Shown one piece after another: positions 11,593 through 26,500 of a stretch of 64,000 bases of DNA (position 1 is the first letter of the stretch; every line of letters begins with the position of its first letter). The stretch lies in the NCBI GenBank assembly GCA_949316235.1, contig OX438755.1:20297151-20361150 (forward strand). The letters run 5' to 3'. This DNA is from Oegoconia quadripuncta (taxonomy: Eukaryota; Arthropoda; Insecta; Lepidoptera; Autostichidae). A program made the translations under genes and the position numbers. The notes under the pieces are model-generated. The model saw only the letters and a program-made list of their open reading frames with translations, was not told the origin of the DNA and made no database searches.

Positions 11593-14500
11593 GTGAGTTC
11601 TTATTCAAATATTCCATTTAAATTGAACTTTTCCATTATGTGCAAATAATTTCCTAGCTTACGTTTTATAGGCTTTGTGAAAAGTTTTACATCAAGTAAA
11701 GACTAGGCTAGCATTCTTAGCTAGTTTTATAGGTAGTTTCATTCAAAAGAAGCAAAAATAAATATAAATTAGGTATGATAAATAGCCGGCCAGGTTCCAA
11801 ATGATGTAATGAAGCAACAACATTGCATAAGTTCAAGGTAACCAGGTAGGTACCTACCTAACTGTTACATAGCTGTTCCAAGAAAGTAAGCTTGCCTTTC
11901 TTGACTGATTAATTAAACCTATCGTTATTTTTATTTTAATTTAACCGCCTCCGTGGCTCAATATAAACAACATTGGGTTTACGATTCGGAGGTCGCGGGT
12001 TCGATCCCCAGCGGGGTACATGTTTAAGTACTCGGTTTGGTTGGTGGTAGGGCATTTTAAATGTCCGCCTGGCTAGCTACCACCATCTTATCTAAATCTG
12101 CCGCCAAGCAGCAATGTTAATAGCATTGTTGTGTTCCGGTTGTCAGAGATAAGATAGCCAGTCCCCCAAATGTGTTGGGGTTTCCGGGTCAGTACGCTTC
12201 CACCTTCGACCTCATCTTCACCTAACATCAGGTGTGATTGGGGTCAAGTACCAACCCGTTATGCATAAAAAAAAAATCGTTATTTAAATGACTTAGTTAT
12301 CTTAACTTTGGAGAACATTGCATGCATTCAGCATGCATTAGTAAACATAACCTCTCTTCTTTCAGTGAGGATACAAAAAATGTTACATATTTTAGGATAA
12401 TATACAGTGAGGTGGTTGCTGTTTTAAAAAATTTTAAGTGAAATGTGGTGGAAGTGTCTCTCTCAAAACTCAATTATGATGGCATCTAACTAAGATTTTT
12501 GTTTTAGCGCAAATTTTCTCTGTCTTATTTTGACTCAGTGCCCCACAATACCTGAGCCAAGGGTCGATAATTAAAATAAACTTAGAAATTTTACAGTCCT
12601 TTTACAGGAAGATCTAAAATATGGTTGTCCAATTTAGTATTGTTCCATATAGGATAATGGTTCGAAGTTGGCAACACCCAACTTACCTTTAAAATAGGGT
12701 AAAATATAAAAAAGAGCTTTTTGAATCGCGAAAGTGAATCGGCGGGTTTTCACCACAGCGGTCACACAGCTTGTCGTTTTTCGTAGAAGTTCCTTCTAAA
12801 AAGTATATTTGTCGTTACCACCTTTCGCCACGAATTGCTGCTGAAGGCTGCTCAACCCTCGCTTCGAACCCATACAATCTCCCAGGAGAAAGGTAACATA
12901 GGCGATCTCGAGGTAAGTCCAGCTGGCCTTCAAAGAGAGAGCTGAAGGTACCTTCCACCTCTGTGGAGATCTTCGTTGGAGGGATCAAGCTCCCTGGTGA
13001 GTCGCCTTTCTCCAAGCAATTCGTTTTATTAAATTAAAACTCCGCCCTTTTCGCTTATTGTTCGAACATACAGTCCACTAAATCATCAACAATGGTAGAG
13101 CTGTTTTAAGTGTTTTTTCTAACCAAATATCTACCCTACTACCAACCAAATATTACTTCCTGTATACTGTATTCCTGTATACTGAACATGTGCAAACCTC
13201 GCAGGGAATAAAACTCCATCCTGTAACATGTGCGGGTGCTGTTCGGTTGCTGGTTGTCTGGTTGTTTTCCTATATAGGTATAATTAAAAAAAAACTGTAT
13301 TAGAACTTGATTGCTAAGGTATTGTTTAAAGTTAGCAATCAATTAGTATAGTTAGTTTCATGTGATTGACTTGATAAACTCTCAGTATTTTGCCGATGGA
13401 TTGGTGTAGGTAGTGGCGAGCGGTGACCATGCAACTAGGGTTGCCATTTCAAAATTTTAAAAGTTCTGGATTTATGCTATGTGAAGCATATAAATAAAAG
13501 GTATTTTTTCACCCTAAAGCTACTTTTGCAAGTAATTAAAGAAAGTAAGTTGATATGAAACTGTGATGAAAAGGTAGGGACTCAGAAGATTTGCTGAATT
13601 CTAGTCTCCGCCCCGGTAGAGTAGTTGCTGTCAACAAGAATGGGCGACTTTCAAATCAAATTCAAAAAGTTTTATTTTATAAGTTATTTTATATTAAAAA
13701 AACGTACAATTTTCGCTCATTCACAAGGCTGACTCCCCAGAGAAGAACAAGCAAGAAACTCAGAGTTGCTCTTTTTGAATAAGTATTTTACAAAAAGTAA
13801 ATAATAGACTGGATATCGCCAAGCAGTTCACATCCATGCATTTTTGTCATCTAGCTAGATATTCAGAAATTATATATTCAGAAACAGCTTTTGCCACATT
13901 AAATTTATTTAAAGGCAAATTTTGAATGTGTACTGGTACCATATTATAAAATAACTATTAAACACCAATAAACCCGACAGCATATTTTGATATTTCGCAG
14001 GTGCCATGTTGAACTTTTTACCATAAAATGTATTCTATGACACTCTAGAGATCAAGACAAATTGAACGACATCGAAATCGGTCGAGCCGTTTAGGCTACA
14101 GAAGGTAACATAGAAATCTACATACATACACTCGTAAAACATTACCCTGCTGCTCAATTTAACCGATACACTTCTCGCCGAAAATTAAATTTCCATCCAT
14201 ATCACCTGGATGAGTGGAAGTCTACCACTGTACGTTTCTGAAGAAACTTCTTACCACGTACGACCACCCTGTGGAACGGACTTCCGGCAGCGGTATTCCT
14301 GAACGAGTACGACATTGGAACCTTCAAGAAACGAGTCTACACCTTCCTCAAAGGCCGGCAACGCATCTGTGACCCTTTTGGTGTTGCGGGTGATTGCTTT
14401 CCATCAGGTGACCCGCATGCTCGCTTGCCGCTCATATTAAAAAAAAAAAACACTCCTTTTTGGACCTTTCAAATCATCCATTTGGATAACAATTGGCAGG

Positions 14501-17500
14501 ATTAATTAGGCTCCATTTGAACTAGCAGTTGATTGTTTTAAGTTACGATGAGATTAATTAAATTTGTTGTTTTAATATAGGTTGAAGACTGATTTCATAC
14601 TTATGTTTTATTTGAACTAATTTTATGTCAAAATTAATTAAAAAATGTGTACAGATTAAAAAGCTGAACCAAGTTCAAGGAGTGACGCACCCTGTTACAG
14701 ATTCAGTGAAGAATGTAATTAGTAGATATTTGAACTTTGATGATGGTATCATCCAAAAGTATGCGACTTAGTACATGCTATGGAGGGATCTATGTGTCCG
14801 ACACGCACTTTGCCGGTTTTTGTTAATCTGGCGTTGTGAATAGCCAACATTAAGAATTTTTCTGAAATTTCTCAAATAACTTTGTCCACTGTATGTACAT
14901 TACCTAGTCTCTTCAGCAAATAAATTTTTGTTTTGAATATTTGGAAGTAATTATCATGCTGGTTAGCATAATATGAATGAAGACAGTCAATGTAAGAATG
15001 ACTGACGCAATGGCCCAATAACCTTGCGCGAGTTTTATATTACCATTGATTTAACAGACTTATCTCTTCTGAGAAAGTGTTTGGAACTTATTGATTCGAT
15101 ATTATTAGCTTTAAATATAACGGGTGTGGCAATCTTGAACTTGGCTAGTTTTATCAAGTCTTATTATTATTAATCATGACGACTGTGGCGTCGTTAAAGT
15201 TAGCAATTATTTAGTTATGGTGTAAGAGGCGTGTTATCATTTATCTCAGGAATGGCTGGGCCGATTTGGAAGCTATATTTTTCAGTGCTCAGCTATGTTC
15301 TTGGATAGGTTAATTGCCATTATAGTCTGCTAGACGGCACTACAGTATATGAGGGGGTGCGTTGATGTGTGTATGTCGCGCGCCGCGTGTGGCGTGCAAC
15401 ACCCCAAATTAGTTCATTCAAATGAATTACGAGATGCTTGTAAAATCAGACTTTTATTACTGAGAACATTTAAACTTATATGTATACTAAAGGTGGTTTC
15501 AGGACGGTTTACTTTGTATGGATAACCGAAATTTTTTTGATCGAATTCGACTATGGTTCCTAATGGAAAGTTGTTCGTAATCAGGAATGGAGGCACCAGT
15601 AAACGGGATATTTGGAGCACCCAAACACTATTGTTTGGGATATCTCTGACCACCCCATTTGGGATAAAGATCGTGACATTATGTATGTATGTTTAATGCC
15701 AACTATAGTAATACTGATTTGATTAACTGTATAAATTAGGTATGTTTCTGAGGTTAATGATGGATGTTAACACTTTTAATTAATTGGATGACATACATAA
15801 TTAACACCAACCTCTCGTTACAGTGAACTGCTTAGCAGCTTGGCTATAATTTATTTTAGTCACTTTAGTCGATTGAAATTGCAGGGCTAAGTAGTTCACA
15901 CAGACATATACATACAACCTATAAAGATAACGTATAAGCATTCATGACTCGGGAATACATGTTCGTATTCAAATATTTACCCCTCGCGGGATTCGAACCC
16001 GCAACCGTTGGTTTCACTGACAGAGATTAAATTTCACCCTGTATATTAATAAAAAAAACAATAACAATTATAAGTATCTTCCTCAGAATTTTAGTAGACA
16101 ACAATCTGTGGTCATTGCAGATATGTTCATGGCATTGAACATTAAATCTTGGTTTTCCTGTCCTTGGTGCGCCATGGTGCAGAGCTCGCGCCTGTATCGT
16201 GAACGTCAGTCATTTTTACGAAGCTACCTACAGGACAAGCACGGTTAATTAAAATTTAATGAAGTTATGATCCTAGAAACGACAATAGCCCAGGGAAAAT
16301 ACGGTAAAAAAATAGCTTAGCTAGACATAATTCAGAACCGACTTATATAATTGCTATCTTATATAGGTATATTAGAGATGTAATTTTGCATAATTAAGCC
16401 TAAAAAAACGAGCGATTAGTCTCGATTTTTTTAGAAACCCCCTATTTTTAATTTGTATGTTAATAACAATAAATACTAACTGATATTTAATTAGGTAGAC
16501 TTTTGTTAAACACAGTTAACTTATTGATGGTTAAAAACTAAGCGTGTTATAGTTAGGCATGCATGTGTTTTAGCTGAAAATGTCGTCGAACTGCATTGCT
16601 TAAGAAATAAAAATGAGAACGAATATTTTGTAACGATAATTCCCCTAAATGTTTTGAATTCAAAGAAATACCCCACAATTGAGCATTTTTTTTAAGCAAA
16701 CACATTTTTCAAATTTAGCTTATTTAGTTACTTACTTAGTATTCTTTCTTACAAATGCTTAATTGTTACTACATTTACAACACTTTATTCAATGTTTCAA
16801 GAAAATCGCGGTTATACGATTTTCCGAGGTCAAACCGTATTTTCCCTGGGCTACAATATTGGGGTGTGTGACAAGCAAACATTGGGCATAAAATGAGGAT
16901 TCCAGCAACTCGTGATGCTAGAAAGCTCATTTAAAATAATAGCCGTAGATTGTGTATCATCAGCTTCTTCAATCGCCTTTAATTCGTCATTGTCGACCAA
17001 AGTCTTCGGACGACCGCGAGGTTCATTTTTCAGGTCGAAATTCCCAGAACGGAAGCGAGCAAACCAATAACAGGTGGTGCGTTGGTTTGTAGTGTTAGCT
17101 CCGTAAACGTCGTTGATGTTGCGTGCCGCTTGTGCCGCGTTGCTGCCACGACGGTACTCATATTCCATAATTACTCGAATTTTTAACGTATCTATCCATG
17201 ATGACGAAAAAGATTGAAATGCGATGAAAACAATAAACAAATGACTACTTTGGGAAAAAGAATTCCATGTTTTTAAAATAAAATTAATTTGAAATTAGAA
17301 TTCTTAGCCAAACAAAAATTATTTTGATTTGAAATGGCCAGTACTGCAGAACGGCAATGTCATAGGTAAAGACCTATTATTAAATATCATTTAAACTACA
17401 GTGGCACAATTTCTTTCTTTGGACACTATTTGGAACTACTTCTCCACAGTTTTTTGTCATTGTCAAAGTAGAATTCCACTTTGTGTATTCAAGTTTCACG

Positions 17501-20500
17501 CGCGTATTTTTATGGTATGAAATAAAATCTTGTGACTATTGACTACAATGAAAATGTGTACCGTAGCACATTCCTTCCTTGTATGTGACGTCTGTAATTA
17601 TTTCACACACAGCGTTTGTGTGAAAGAAGCATTTTTCTTTTATGTATACTTATACAGGGTAGAAAAAATAAATCTTACGCGATTATTCTTTAGCTTTACA
17701 AGGTATCGTTAAACTTCTTTCTGGTATTCAAAATGCGTTAAAAGCTAAATAAAATGATACTAATAACTATCTCAAAATAATTCTGTGCGAGGCATCAGAT
17801 ATGCGGACATATGATACGCATTACGTCAGAATACGCAACTCGTCAGATGCGTAGAAACTATCAATACATAACGTCACGACCTTTATCCCAAATGGAGTGG
17901 TCAGAGATATCCCAAACAATAGTGTTTGGGTGCTCCATACCTTAAAAGTATAATGATTGAAACAACATCCACGGTTCACCTTAGGTATATGAATACAGAA
18001 GTGCACACGTGAAAGGAGGTGAGCTCATCGCTGGTGAAACGTTCAAATCTATAGATGTTGTTAGTGGAATGTCCCTTAGCCGCCTTTTTCGACACCTACG
18101 TGTAGACTAGGGCTTGGTATTCGAATATTCGAATATTCGTATTATTCGAATATTCGCCCCATTTACTATTCGAATATTACTTGAGAGTAGTATTCGAATT
18201 TTTCGAACTTTTCGAATATTAACTAAACTTTAATAATAAAATAAATATAACCGTGAATTGAACAAAATAACGCCAAATTAAATTCTCGCTTTTTTTTAAA
18301 TATGAGAGGGCGGCAAACGAGCATGCGGGTCACCTGATGGTAAGCAATCACCGCCGCCCATGGACAACACCAAAAGGGTCACAGATGCGTTGCCGGCCTT
18401 TGAGGAAGGTGTAGGCTCGTTTCTTGAAGGTTCCAATGTCGTACTCGTTCGGGAATACCGCTGCCGGAAGTCCGTTCCACAGGGTGGTCGTACGTGGTAA
18501 GAAGTTTCTTGAGAAACGTGCAGTGGTAGACTTCCACTCATCCAGGTGATGTGGATGGAAATTTAATTTTCGGCGAGAAGTGTATCGGTTAAATTAAGCA
18601 GCGGGTATTAGCTCGAACAGTTCTTCAGAACACCCCCCATGAAATATGCGATAGAGAATGCAGAGGGACGCGACGTCTCTTCGCAACGCCAGGGGATCCA
18701 GTCGGTCAGTGAGACTCTCTTGGCCGACAATTCGGACTGCGCGACGTTGAACGCGGTCAAAAGGAAGAAGCTGGTACTGAGGTGCACCAGCCCATAGGTG
18801 AGAACAATACTCCACGTGAGGCCGAACTTGCGCCTTATAAAGTTGGAGGCGGTGAGCCGGCGTGAAGTAACGAGCCGCCCTACTGAGGACACCAAACTTT
18901 TTGGAGGCCAACTTGGCCTTATCCTCCAGATGACCGCGGAATTGAACGTTACTAGAGATGTTCACTCCGAGAATCCCAATACTCAGCTTAACGTTAAGGG
19001 GAGTGCTCTGAAATTGAAGAGACAGGAGAAATGGAATCTTCTTTGCGGTGAATGCGCAAACTTGTGTCTTTTTAGGGTTAAACTTAACTAGGTTGAGAAT
19101 GCCCCAATTAGAGACTTGCTCTAGTGAGGTCTCGATTTCAGACACAAGCTTGTCCCGACTCTCATACACGTGCGCCCGAGAAAGATTAGCACGGCCGGCA
19201 TATAAGGCATCACCCGTACTGTCATCCGCATAACAATGGAAGTCACTGGTTTGTAACATATCATTGATATGCAGAAGAAACAGGGTGGGGGATAGTACGC
19301 AGCCTTGCGGGACTTCAGCGTTCACGGGTTTTAGATCAGAGCAAGAACCGTCGACAACGACTTTAATGCTACGATCCGTGAGAAAGCTGACAACCTATTT
19401 GCAAAAATTATCGGGCAGCCCAAAGGAAGGAAGCTTCGAGAGAAGCGCTTTGTGCCACACCCGATCAAAGGCTTTCACTATGTCCAAACTGACAGCCAAC
19501 GCCTCGCCGTTGATCTCTACCGCCTCCGCCCATCTATGCGTCAAGTAGACAAGAAGATCACCAGCCGATCGACCCCTACGGAATCCGTACTGACGATCAT
19601 TGAGCAGCTGGTGCTCATCCAAGTACTGCAAGAGCTGGCGGTTTATAATGCTTTCCATTATTTTGGAGAGCAGGGACGTAATGGCTATAGGTCTGTAGTT
19701 TCCTGGATCTGAGCGGTCGCCTTTTTTAGGGATCGGGTGCACTAAGGCCGTCTTCCAGGAATTTGGTAATACCCCTGTGGAGTACGAGTGTCGAAATAAA
19801 CGCGCCAAGACCGGAGCCAACTCTGGAGCACAATTTTTCAGCACAATGGGAGGGATACCGTCAGGCCCACAAGACTTATGAATATCAAAGGAGAAAAGTG
19901 CTTTACGCACAGATTTTTTAAGTGAACGGGATTTCCAGCATAGAACTTCCACATTGTGGAATGGTTGGAGGTGGCTTCTCCCTGTCATCCAAAGCCGAGT
20001 TGGACGCAAAAAGAGATCCCAGAAGCTCAGCTTTCTCCTTTGCGTCATACGTCACCCTCCCTGCGCAGTGGTGGAAAAGAAGGCACACCGAAATTCCCCT
20101 GGACAGCTTTGGCAAGAGACCAATATGCACGTGTCCCCGAAGGTAGACGGGCCAGCCCCTCACCAATTCTGCCGACGTGCTCTGACTTAGTTTTGAGGGA
20201 TCTGGAGGCAAAGTTATACTCTTTTTTAAGGTCTTTCGCTTTAGGATCTTTGGCTGCCATTGCAATGGCCCAGGCTTGGAATTTCTCCTGCTTTCGACGC
20301 GACGCCATTTTGCAGGGCAAAGCGAACCAGGGCTGGGACTTTCCACCAACGGGTACCACAGAACATGGAACAAAAAGTTCCATGCCCTGGAGCACTACGT
20401 CGGCGACAGAATCGGCAATGGCGTTGGAATCGCTACTGGCAATTTACATTATATTATTTATTACTAAAATATTATGTGTTTTCCTGGTCAAAAATAGTCT

Positions 20501-23500
20501 GATTATTTATGAAAGTTAATAATCATTTTAGAAAAACCTCGTTTTTTCTTTACAAATCAGTCGATGTTACTTTGATGTCTGTGAACTTTATAAAATCTAC
20601 GAATTATGTGCTATATTTACTTATTTTGTTTTTTAGATGAAAATATTCGAAAACTTCGTCATATTCGAATAATTCGAATAGTAGCGATTGAACTATTCGT
20701 AATATTCGAATAGTAAAATTGGGCGAATATTACAAGCCCTAGTGTAGACACGGCTTGGTTCTATTCTATTTGAGTGCCGAAACCACAGCACAACTATCAA
20801 TTTCCCACTGTTTTATATCACGTCAGAAATACCGCTTAGTACAAGTTTAATTTTCTGTAATATAGTTTACCAATCGAGATTTTGTTGTCTGTTTTCACGT
20901 GATTTTTTTTAGTAATAATGTACAGTCGCGGAATGAAAAGGTTCGTCAGTTTTCAAATACTTTAATTTAAAACTTAGCAAGCACATATTACCTTTCCGAA
21001 CTAAGGCCCGTATTAATAAACCATTATTGTGACTGATCTCAAGTAAACGTGTTGATTAATAAACCTAACTTGAGACCTGACAAGCACGTACAGGTTTAGT
21101 ACTCGGTTTGGTTGGTGGTAGGGCATTTTAAATGTCCGCCTGGCTAAATACCACCATCATATCTAAATCTGCCGCCAAACAGCAATGTTAACAGAATTGC
21201 TGTGTTCCGATTGTCAGCGATAAGATAGCCAGTTCCCCGAATATTTGGGTTTCCGGGTCAGTACGCTTCCACCTTTGGCCTCATCTTCACTTAACATCAG
21301 GTACGATTGAGATCAAGTGCATAAAAAAAAAGACATGCCATTGGAGTAGGAGAAACCTGAACTTAGGACATAGACTCAAATATTTATTCATCATATCAGC
21401 CACAGGACGCCTTCCCCACAGATTCCTTGAGCGACCGCTGTTGGTCGGCAACCAGCGACTGTTATTAGGCCGCCATTTTATAATTTCTTGTCCTACAACC
21501 ATCAGTTTTTCGAGCTATGTGCCCTGCCCACTGCCAATTCAACTTGCTAATCCGTTGGGCTATGTCGGTGAATTTCGTTCTTCTGCAGATTTTCCCATTC
21601 TGATTCGGTCTCTTATAGAAACACCGAGCGTTTCTTTTGAGGTCCTTAGAGACCGTATAAAACCCCCGGAAGTCAAAATACTCACCAATTAAGTCAAATC
21701 AAATCATGCTTTATTTTGTAGGTACACAGGGTACACTTAAAATAGTCAGATTTTACATTTTTAAAGCTGCTGCTTGTTCAAAAGGCAATTTTCCCCTGAG
21801 AAGAACAAGCAAGAAACTGGAGAGGTTGCTCTTTAAAAAAAATGGTTTTAAAAGTTAAATGCTAAATAATTCGAAATGGCTTAATCGATTTTCATCAACC
21901 ATAGTTGAGAACCTTTCCCCTAATTTAATCTAAGCGTACTCAAATCTAACCACACATTAGTGAGATACATCCAGACAAAAGGACATACATACAAAGCCGC
22001 GAAACACAATACTCGTCGTTTTTCGTCGAGGGTTAAAATCTATAGCGTAATTGGAAGAAAATAATTTTGTTTAACGGTTACCTGAGTCGGCCTTGAAAAA
22101 CACGTAAAACTTGCTCGCATTGTCAGTACAATATGGTTTTGATCTCTTTGTTGAATATTCATTACTGTGGGGTTGCCTTGTTACACTGGTTATACATCAA
22201 TCTATCTATGGCTGTGTTACCATTTCAGTACAGTGCCTCTTCAACTTCCTCAGAGTGGACACGTGTAAAAAAAATTACTTATTAAAAAGAAAGATATCAG
22301 CAACCTGCTCTCATTATACCGGATGAGTTTTTTTACCGTAAGGAAAAATACCGTAAATATTAGGTAAGTGAAATAGAAGGTATTGGCATAGGTAGTTTTT
22401 TTTTAACTATCATAGAATAAAGCGTTAATTCTGTCATATGTAGCCTATTCCACATAATTACATCATTAAATTAAATAAATAAAGAAAAGTTGGAGTTCCT
22501 AATATGATAAACAATAATGGACATAACCAGCCCGTTCGCATAACCAGGCTATTTCACAATTAATAATGAAATATTATAATATAAAATAATAATTTTGTAA
22601 TATAAAAACCTTTTTTTAAAAGAGCGAAATCGAGTTTCTTGCTTGTTCTTCTCAGGGGAAAATTGCCTTTTGAACAAGCAGTAGCTTTAAAAATGTAAAT
22701 TCTGACTATTTTAAATGTACCCTGTGTACCTACAAAATAAAGCATTTTTTGATTTTGATTTTGAAATAAATTTCGCATGATAGGAACTCTAAGGCCCGTA
22801 TTAATAAATCAAGATTGAGAACAGTTTTGTGATCGGTCTCAAGAAAACGTGTTGATTAATGAAAACTTGAGATCTAAAAAGCACGTGCATACTCAAGCAG
22901 TAGGTACTCACTTGAGATGTGCGCCGAGTTTACGTATTAATAAACGAAACTGAAGACTAGCATTCATTCGCCGCTGAGGCGAATACTTGAATAGACCACA
23001 AGATTGATTTATAAATTAGCACGGAGCAGGAACAGCGTCAACTGCTTAAGACGCATCTCGGTTGATACAACCTCAAGACTTGTATTGAGATTAGTTTATT
23101 AATACGGGCCTAAGAATCCCACCAGTCGCATATCAAGGAAGGAGCGGCGGGTGTTTTTTTAAAAAAAAATTAACTACCTATGCCAATAACTTCTATTTCA
23201 CTTACCTACTTAATATGCCCTATTTTTTTCCTTACGGTAAAATTCATCCGGTATATTTTTATTTATAGACATTTTTTTTTTTTTTTTTTGCACGACGGGT
23301 TCGTACTTGACCTCAATCACACCTGATGTTAAGTGAACATTGCACTGACAAGAACCCTTTTCCGTTAAAAAAAAATATTTAATATCTTTAAGTTTGCTAA
23401 ATATTGTTGTCGAATGTATAAAGTTTCTGTTGCCTCTAGACAAATACGTAATATAGGTCTACGCGACTCATAACTGTTTCAATTGGGTCGCGATTGGTAA

Positions 23501-26500
23501 TCAGTGCAATTCATTGGCCGGTCTGTGACTGGGTGTTCAGTGTCATTTGAAGCTTTGGGGGTGCACTGCGGGATACCATGTCGTTGGTGCTGCTATGTAA
23601 GTTGCAAAATAATCAATCAATCATTGTGATACACAGGTGTACAGGTTATTATGATACATTAACTTATAAATATGATCTCTGTGATCAGCCAAATTGGCAT
23701 ACAAATATGGTAGTCATGTTAAAATAGTCGTGAAATTTAATAAACAGCAGAACAAATTATATCCGCTAAACAATAACAGTAACGTAGAATGAATTAATAT
23801 TAAACAATTAAAGAAAGAAAGAAAGTATTTCTTTGGATTTCTGTTATAAAGATGTATACATACGTAAGTTTACAATACCTAAATCCAAAAAGGTCTCCAC
23901 TCAGCATGTGTCGGGTTGGAGCAACCACGATGGAGGATATTAAATAGCCTCCATTATATTATGTAGCAATTTAAAATTTAAAATTATGTATTATTTTTAT
24001 GATAATGGCTGCATGTATATTAACAACAAAACAAATATAAAAAATCTTTAATTTCAATCTTGCTATAAAAATGTCATAGTTAATTAAGTAGTTTGCTATA
24101 ATGTCAATTTATAATTATATTATCTAAATATGAATGTAGGCATATAATAACACTATATTAAATATAACATTTTCTTTTCACCTCATCACTTTGGAATGTG
24201 AAAAGAGTGAGCGAAACGATTCACTCACTTTTTTGCTGTTAGTGGGACAAAGTGATTTGAATTTCAAACTCTATGAAACGGGCGTCTCCCGGTGCAAAAA
24301 AAAAATAGGCTTCTTAATTTTGCAATATTTTATTTGTCTCCAAAACCCTATTGAATTGAAGTGTCATATATACGTTCATACAAAAACTATCGTTAATTGC
24401 ATATCGATCTTAGAAGCCATCAGTTGCTGAGGGTCAAAATCAGCACTCGTGACAAAAACGATCTTTGCTCTCTCGGTGAACAAATGTTATTTTTTGCATG
24501 TGTCTCGACTGTGTAATATTTGTACCTGATTGTTTGTGTCATGAGATGGGTTTAAATAAATTTTTCTTTCCTTCTTTCCTTCAAAAAAACTATAAATACG
24601 TAAGTAAGGTAAGTACTTACTTACTTTTTTAAACGGCGTAGGGGTATTATGATTTTGGTCTGTTTATTTCCTTTTTCGAACAACGGCGGAGGTGAAATAT
24701 ATGAATATTTCAGATACATAAACCAATTATTTAATAGCCAAAGCTAGGCTAACACGCGCTATAGTTTAAAACGTGTTTAACACATGTAATATATTTAATA
24801 AGTAATTGTGTTTATGTGACAGGTTCTTGGTCATGTTTGATCAAAAACGGTTAAGCTGTTTCGAAGATATTTAGCTTTCAACACAGTTGATTTCGTTTAT
24901 CTGGATGATGATTTTATTTTTAAAGTTTTCTGCATGATGTGTTCACGTATAAAATTTTGTACATTTAAATTCAATACCGTTAGATGAACTATGTATTGAT
25001 GTAACAATTGTTGGTGATCCTAAATAAATGAAATAAAATAAAAGAAATATTTAAAGGTTTTGTAACCTTTCAAGTTATTTTAGTTATGTGCAAGCCCCTT
25101 CATCAAGTAACTTCAAAACTTACAAAATGCTACAAAAAGTGAAATATAACACCAACCGTAAATTCTACTTGCATTGTTTGGCACATTGAACTCGATACAA
25201 ATCACTAACCGGGCTGCAATCACTCTCGTCTTACATAACCGGTGTTTTATCGTTATTTGTCAAGCAGAGACTCGTAGGTACTTCGCGCAAAAATGTTAAG
25301 TGATTTCCGCTTGCAATTAACTGAGTGGAGGTCTTCATGGATGTTAACAATTAGCATACCACGAACAATATCAAAAATGACAACGATGGTTTGTTTAGCG
25401 ACAGACATCTCTAAGCAGGGTTTCAAGCTCCCGATTCTCGCGCACTTGACATTTCAACGTCTATAAAACATTTTATGTTCATCAATGTCACACTTCACAC
25501 ACAAAATTGACGAGCATAGACATGGCGATTGCAAAACCAGGGCAAGAGCCCGTTTTTCCGGCAATTCCTATTTCAATGTATTAGGTCCTTACCTATGAAA
25601 TTGGCGTTTTGTATGAAGAATTTAATTAAGACTGTTTTTCCATACAAACATTTTTGTTTTTTTTTGGGAACGGCAAATCCAAATTTAGCTAAACTTTGTG
25701 TGTATTATCGGATAACATTAAGTTAAGTATAGGCAGCGTTAATTTTTAAAAGTAACCGCTTTTTAAAATTTTCAGCGAATCTAAGAAATGATTATGGGAA
25801 GCACATGAAAATAGCTCTGTTCAAATTTTTTTTATTATGTGATTTAGCCCAGAAATTAAAAAATATTTCATGTGAAACCTTGAAATAATATTCCATTTTC
25901 CAAATAAAAAACAAAGGAGAAGGGGCGAAATGTATAGGACCAGTCCCCACCAAGACCAATAACGACGAGACATAGCTCATTGGAAAGCTCTTTTCATTGC
26001 CTTCATTTGTTACTATGGCGGCCAGTCTCAAAGCTGTGTGTGAAAAAAGTTATAGCTAAAATAAGAACAACTTAATTGTAGTTAAGAAATGTATTGAATC
26101 AGACCCCCACTAAAACCAATAACGACAAGACATACGTCATTAGAAAGCTCTTTTCATTGCCGTCATTTGTTACTATGGCGGCCAGTCTCAAAGCTGTGTG
26201 TGAAAAAAGTTATAGCTAAAATAAGAACAACTTAATTGTAGTTAAGAAATGCATGGGATCAGACCCCACCGAAATCAATAGCGACGAGACATAGGTCACA
26301 TTATTATGAAAGCTCTTTTCATCGCTGTAGCTACTTACTATGGCAGTCAGTAATAAGTCCCTTAGTGACTATTACATCAAGCACGGGAAAAATTTCTTTT
26401 TACGTGCCTTAAACCACACCGCACACTTATAAAATATTTTAAGAGAGATTTATATTGAGAGAGTTTTTACAATAGTATAGTAGTAGTCAAATAAACCCTC

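Noticed and set aside
11944..12030. tRNA-like sequence at SINE heads
   Set aside because: The heads have A- and B-box-like motifs but no proper cloverleaf end, recur in many copies, and are followed by SINE bodies, so they are not tRNA genes.
19956..20519. 187-residue plus frame
   Set aside because: It is antisense to the LINE reverse-transcriptase region and has no own motifs.
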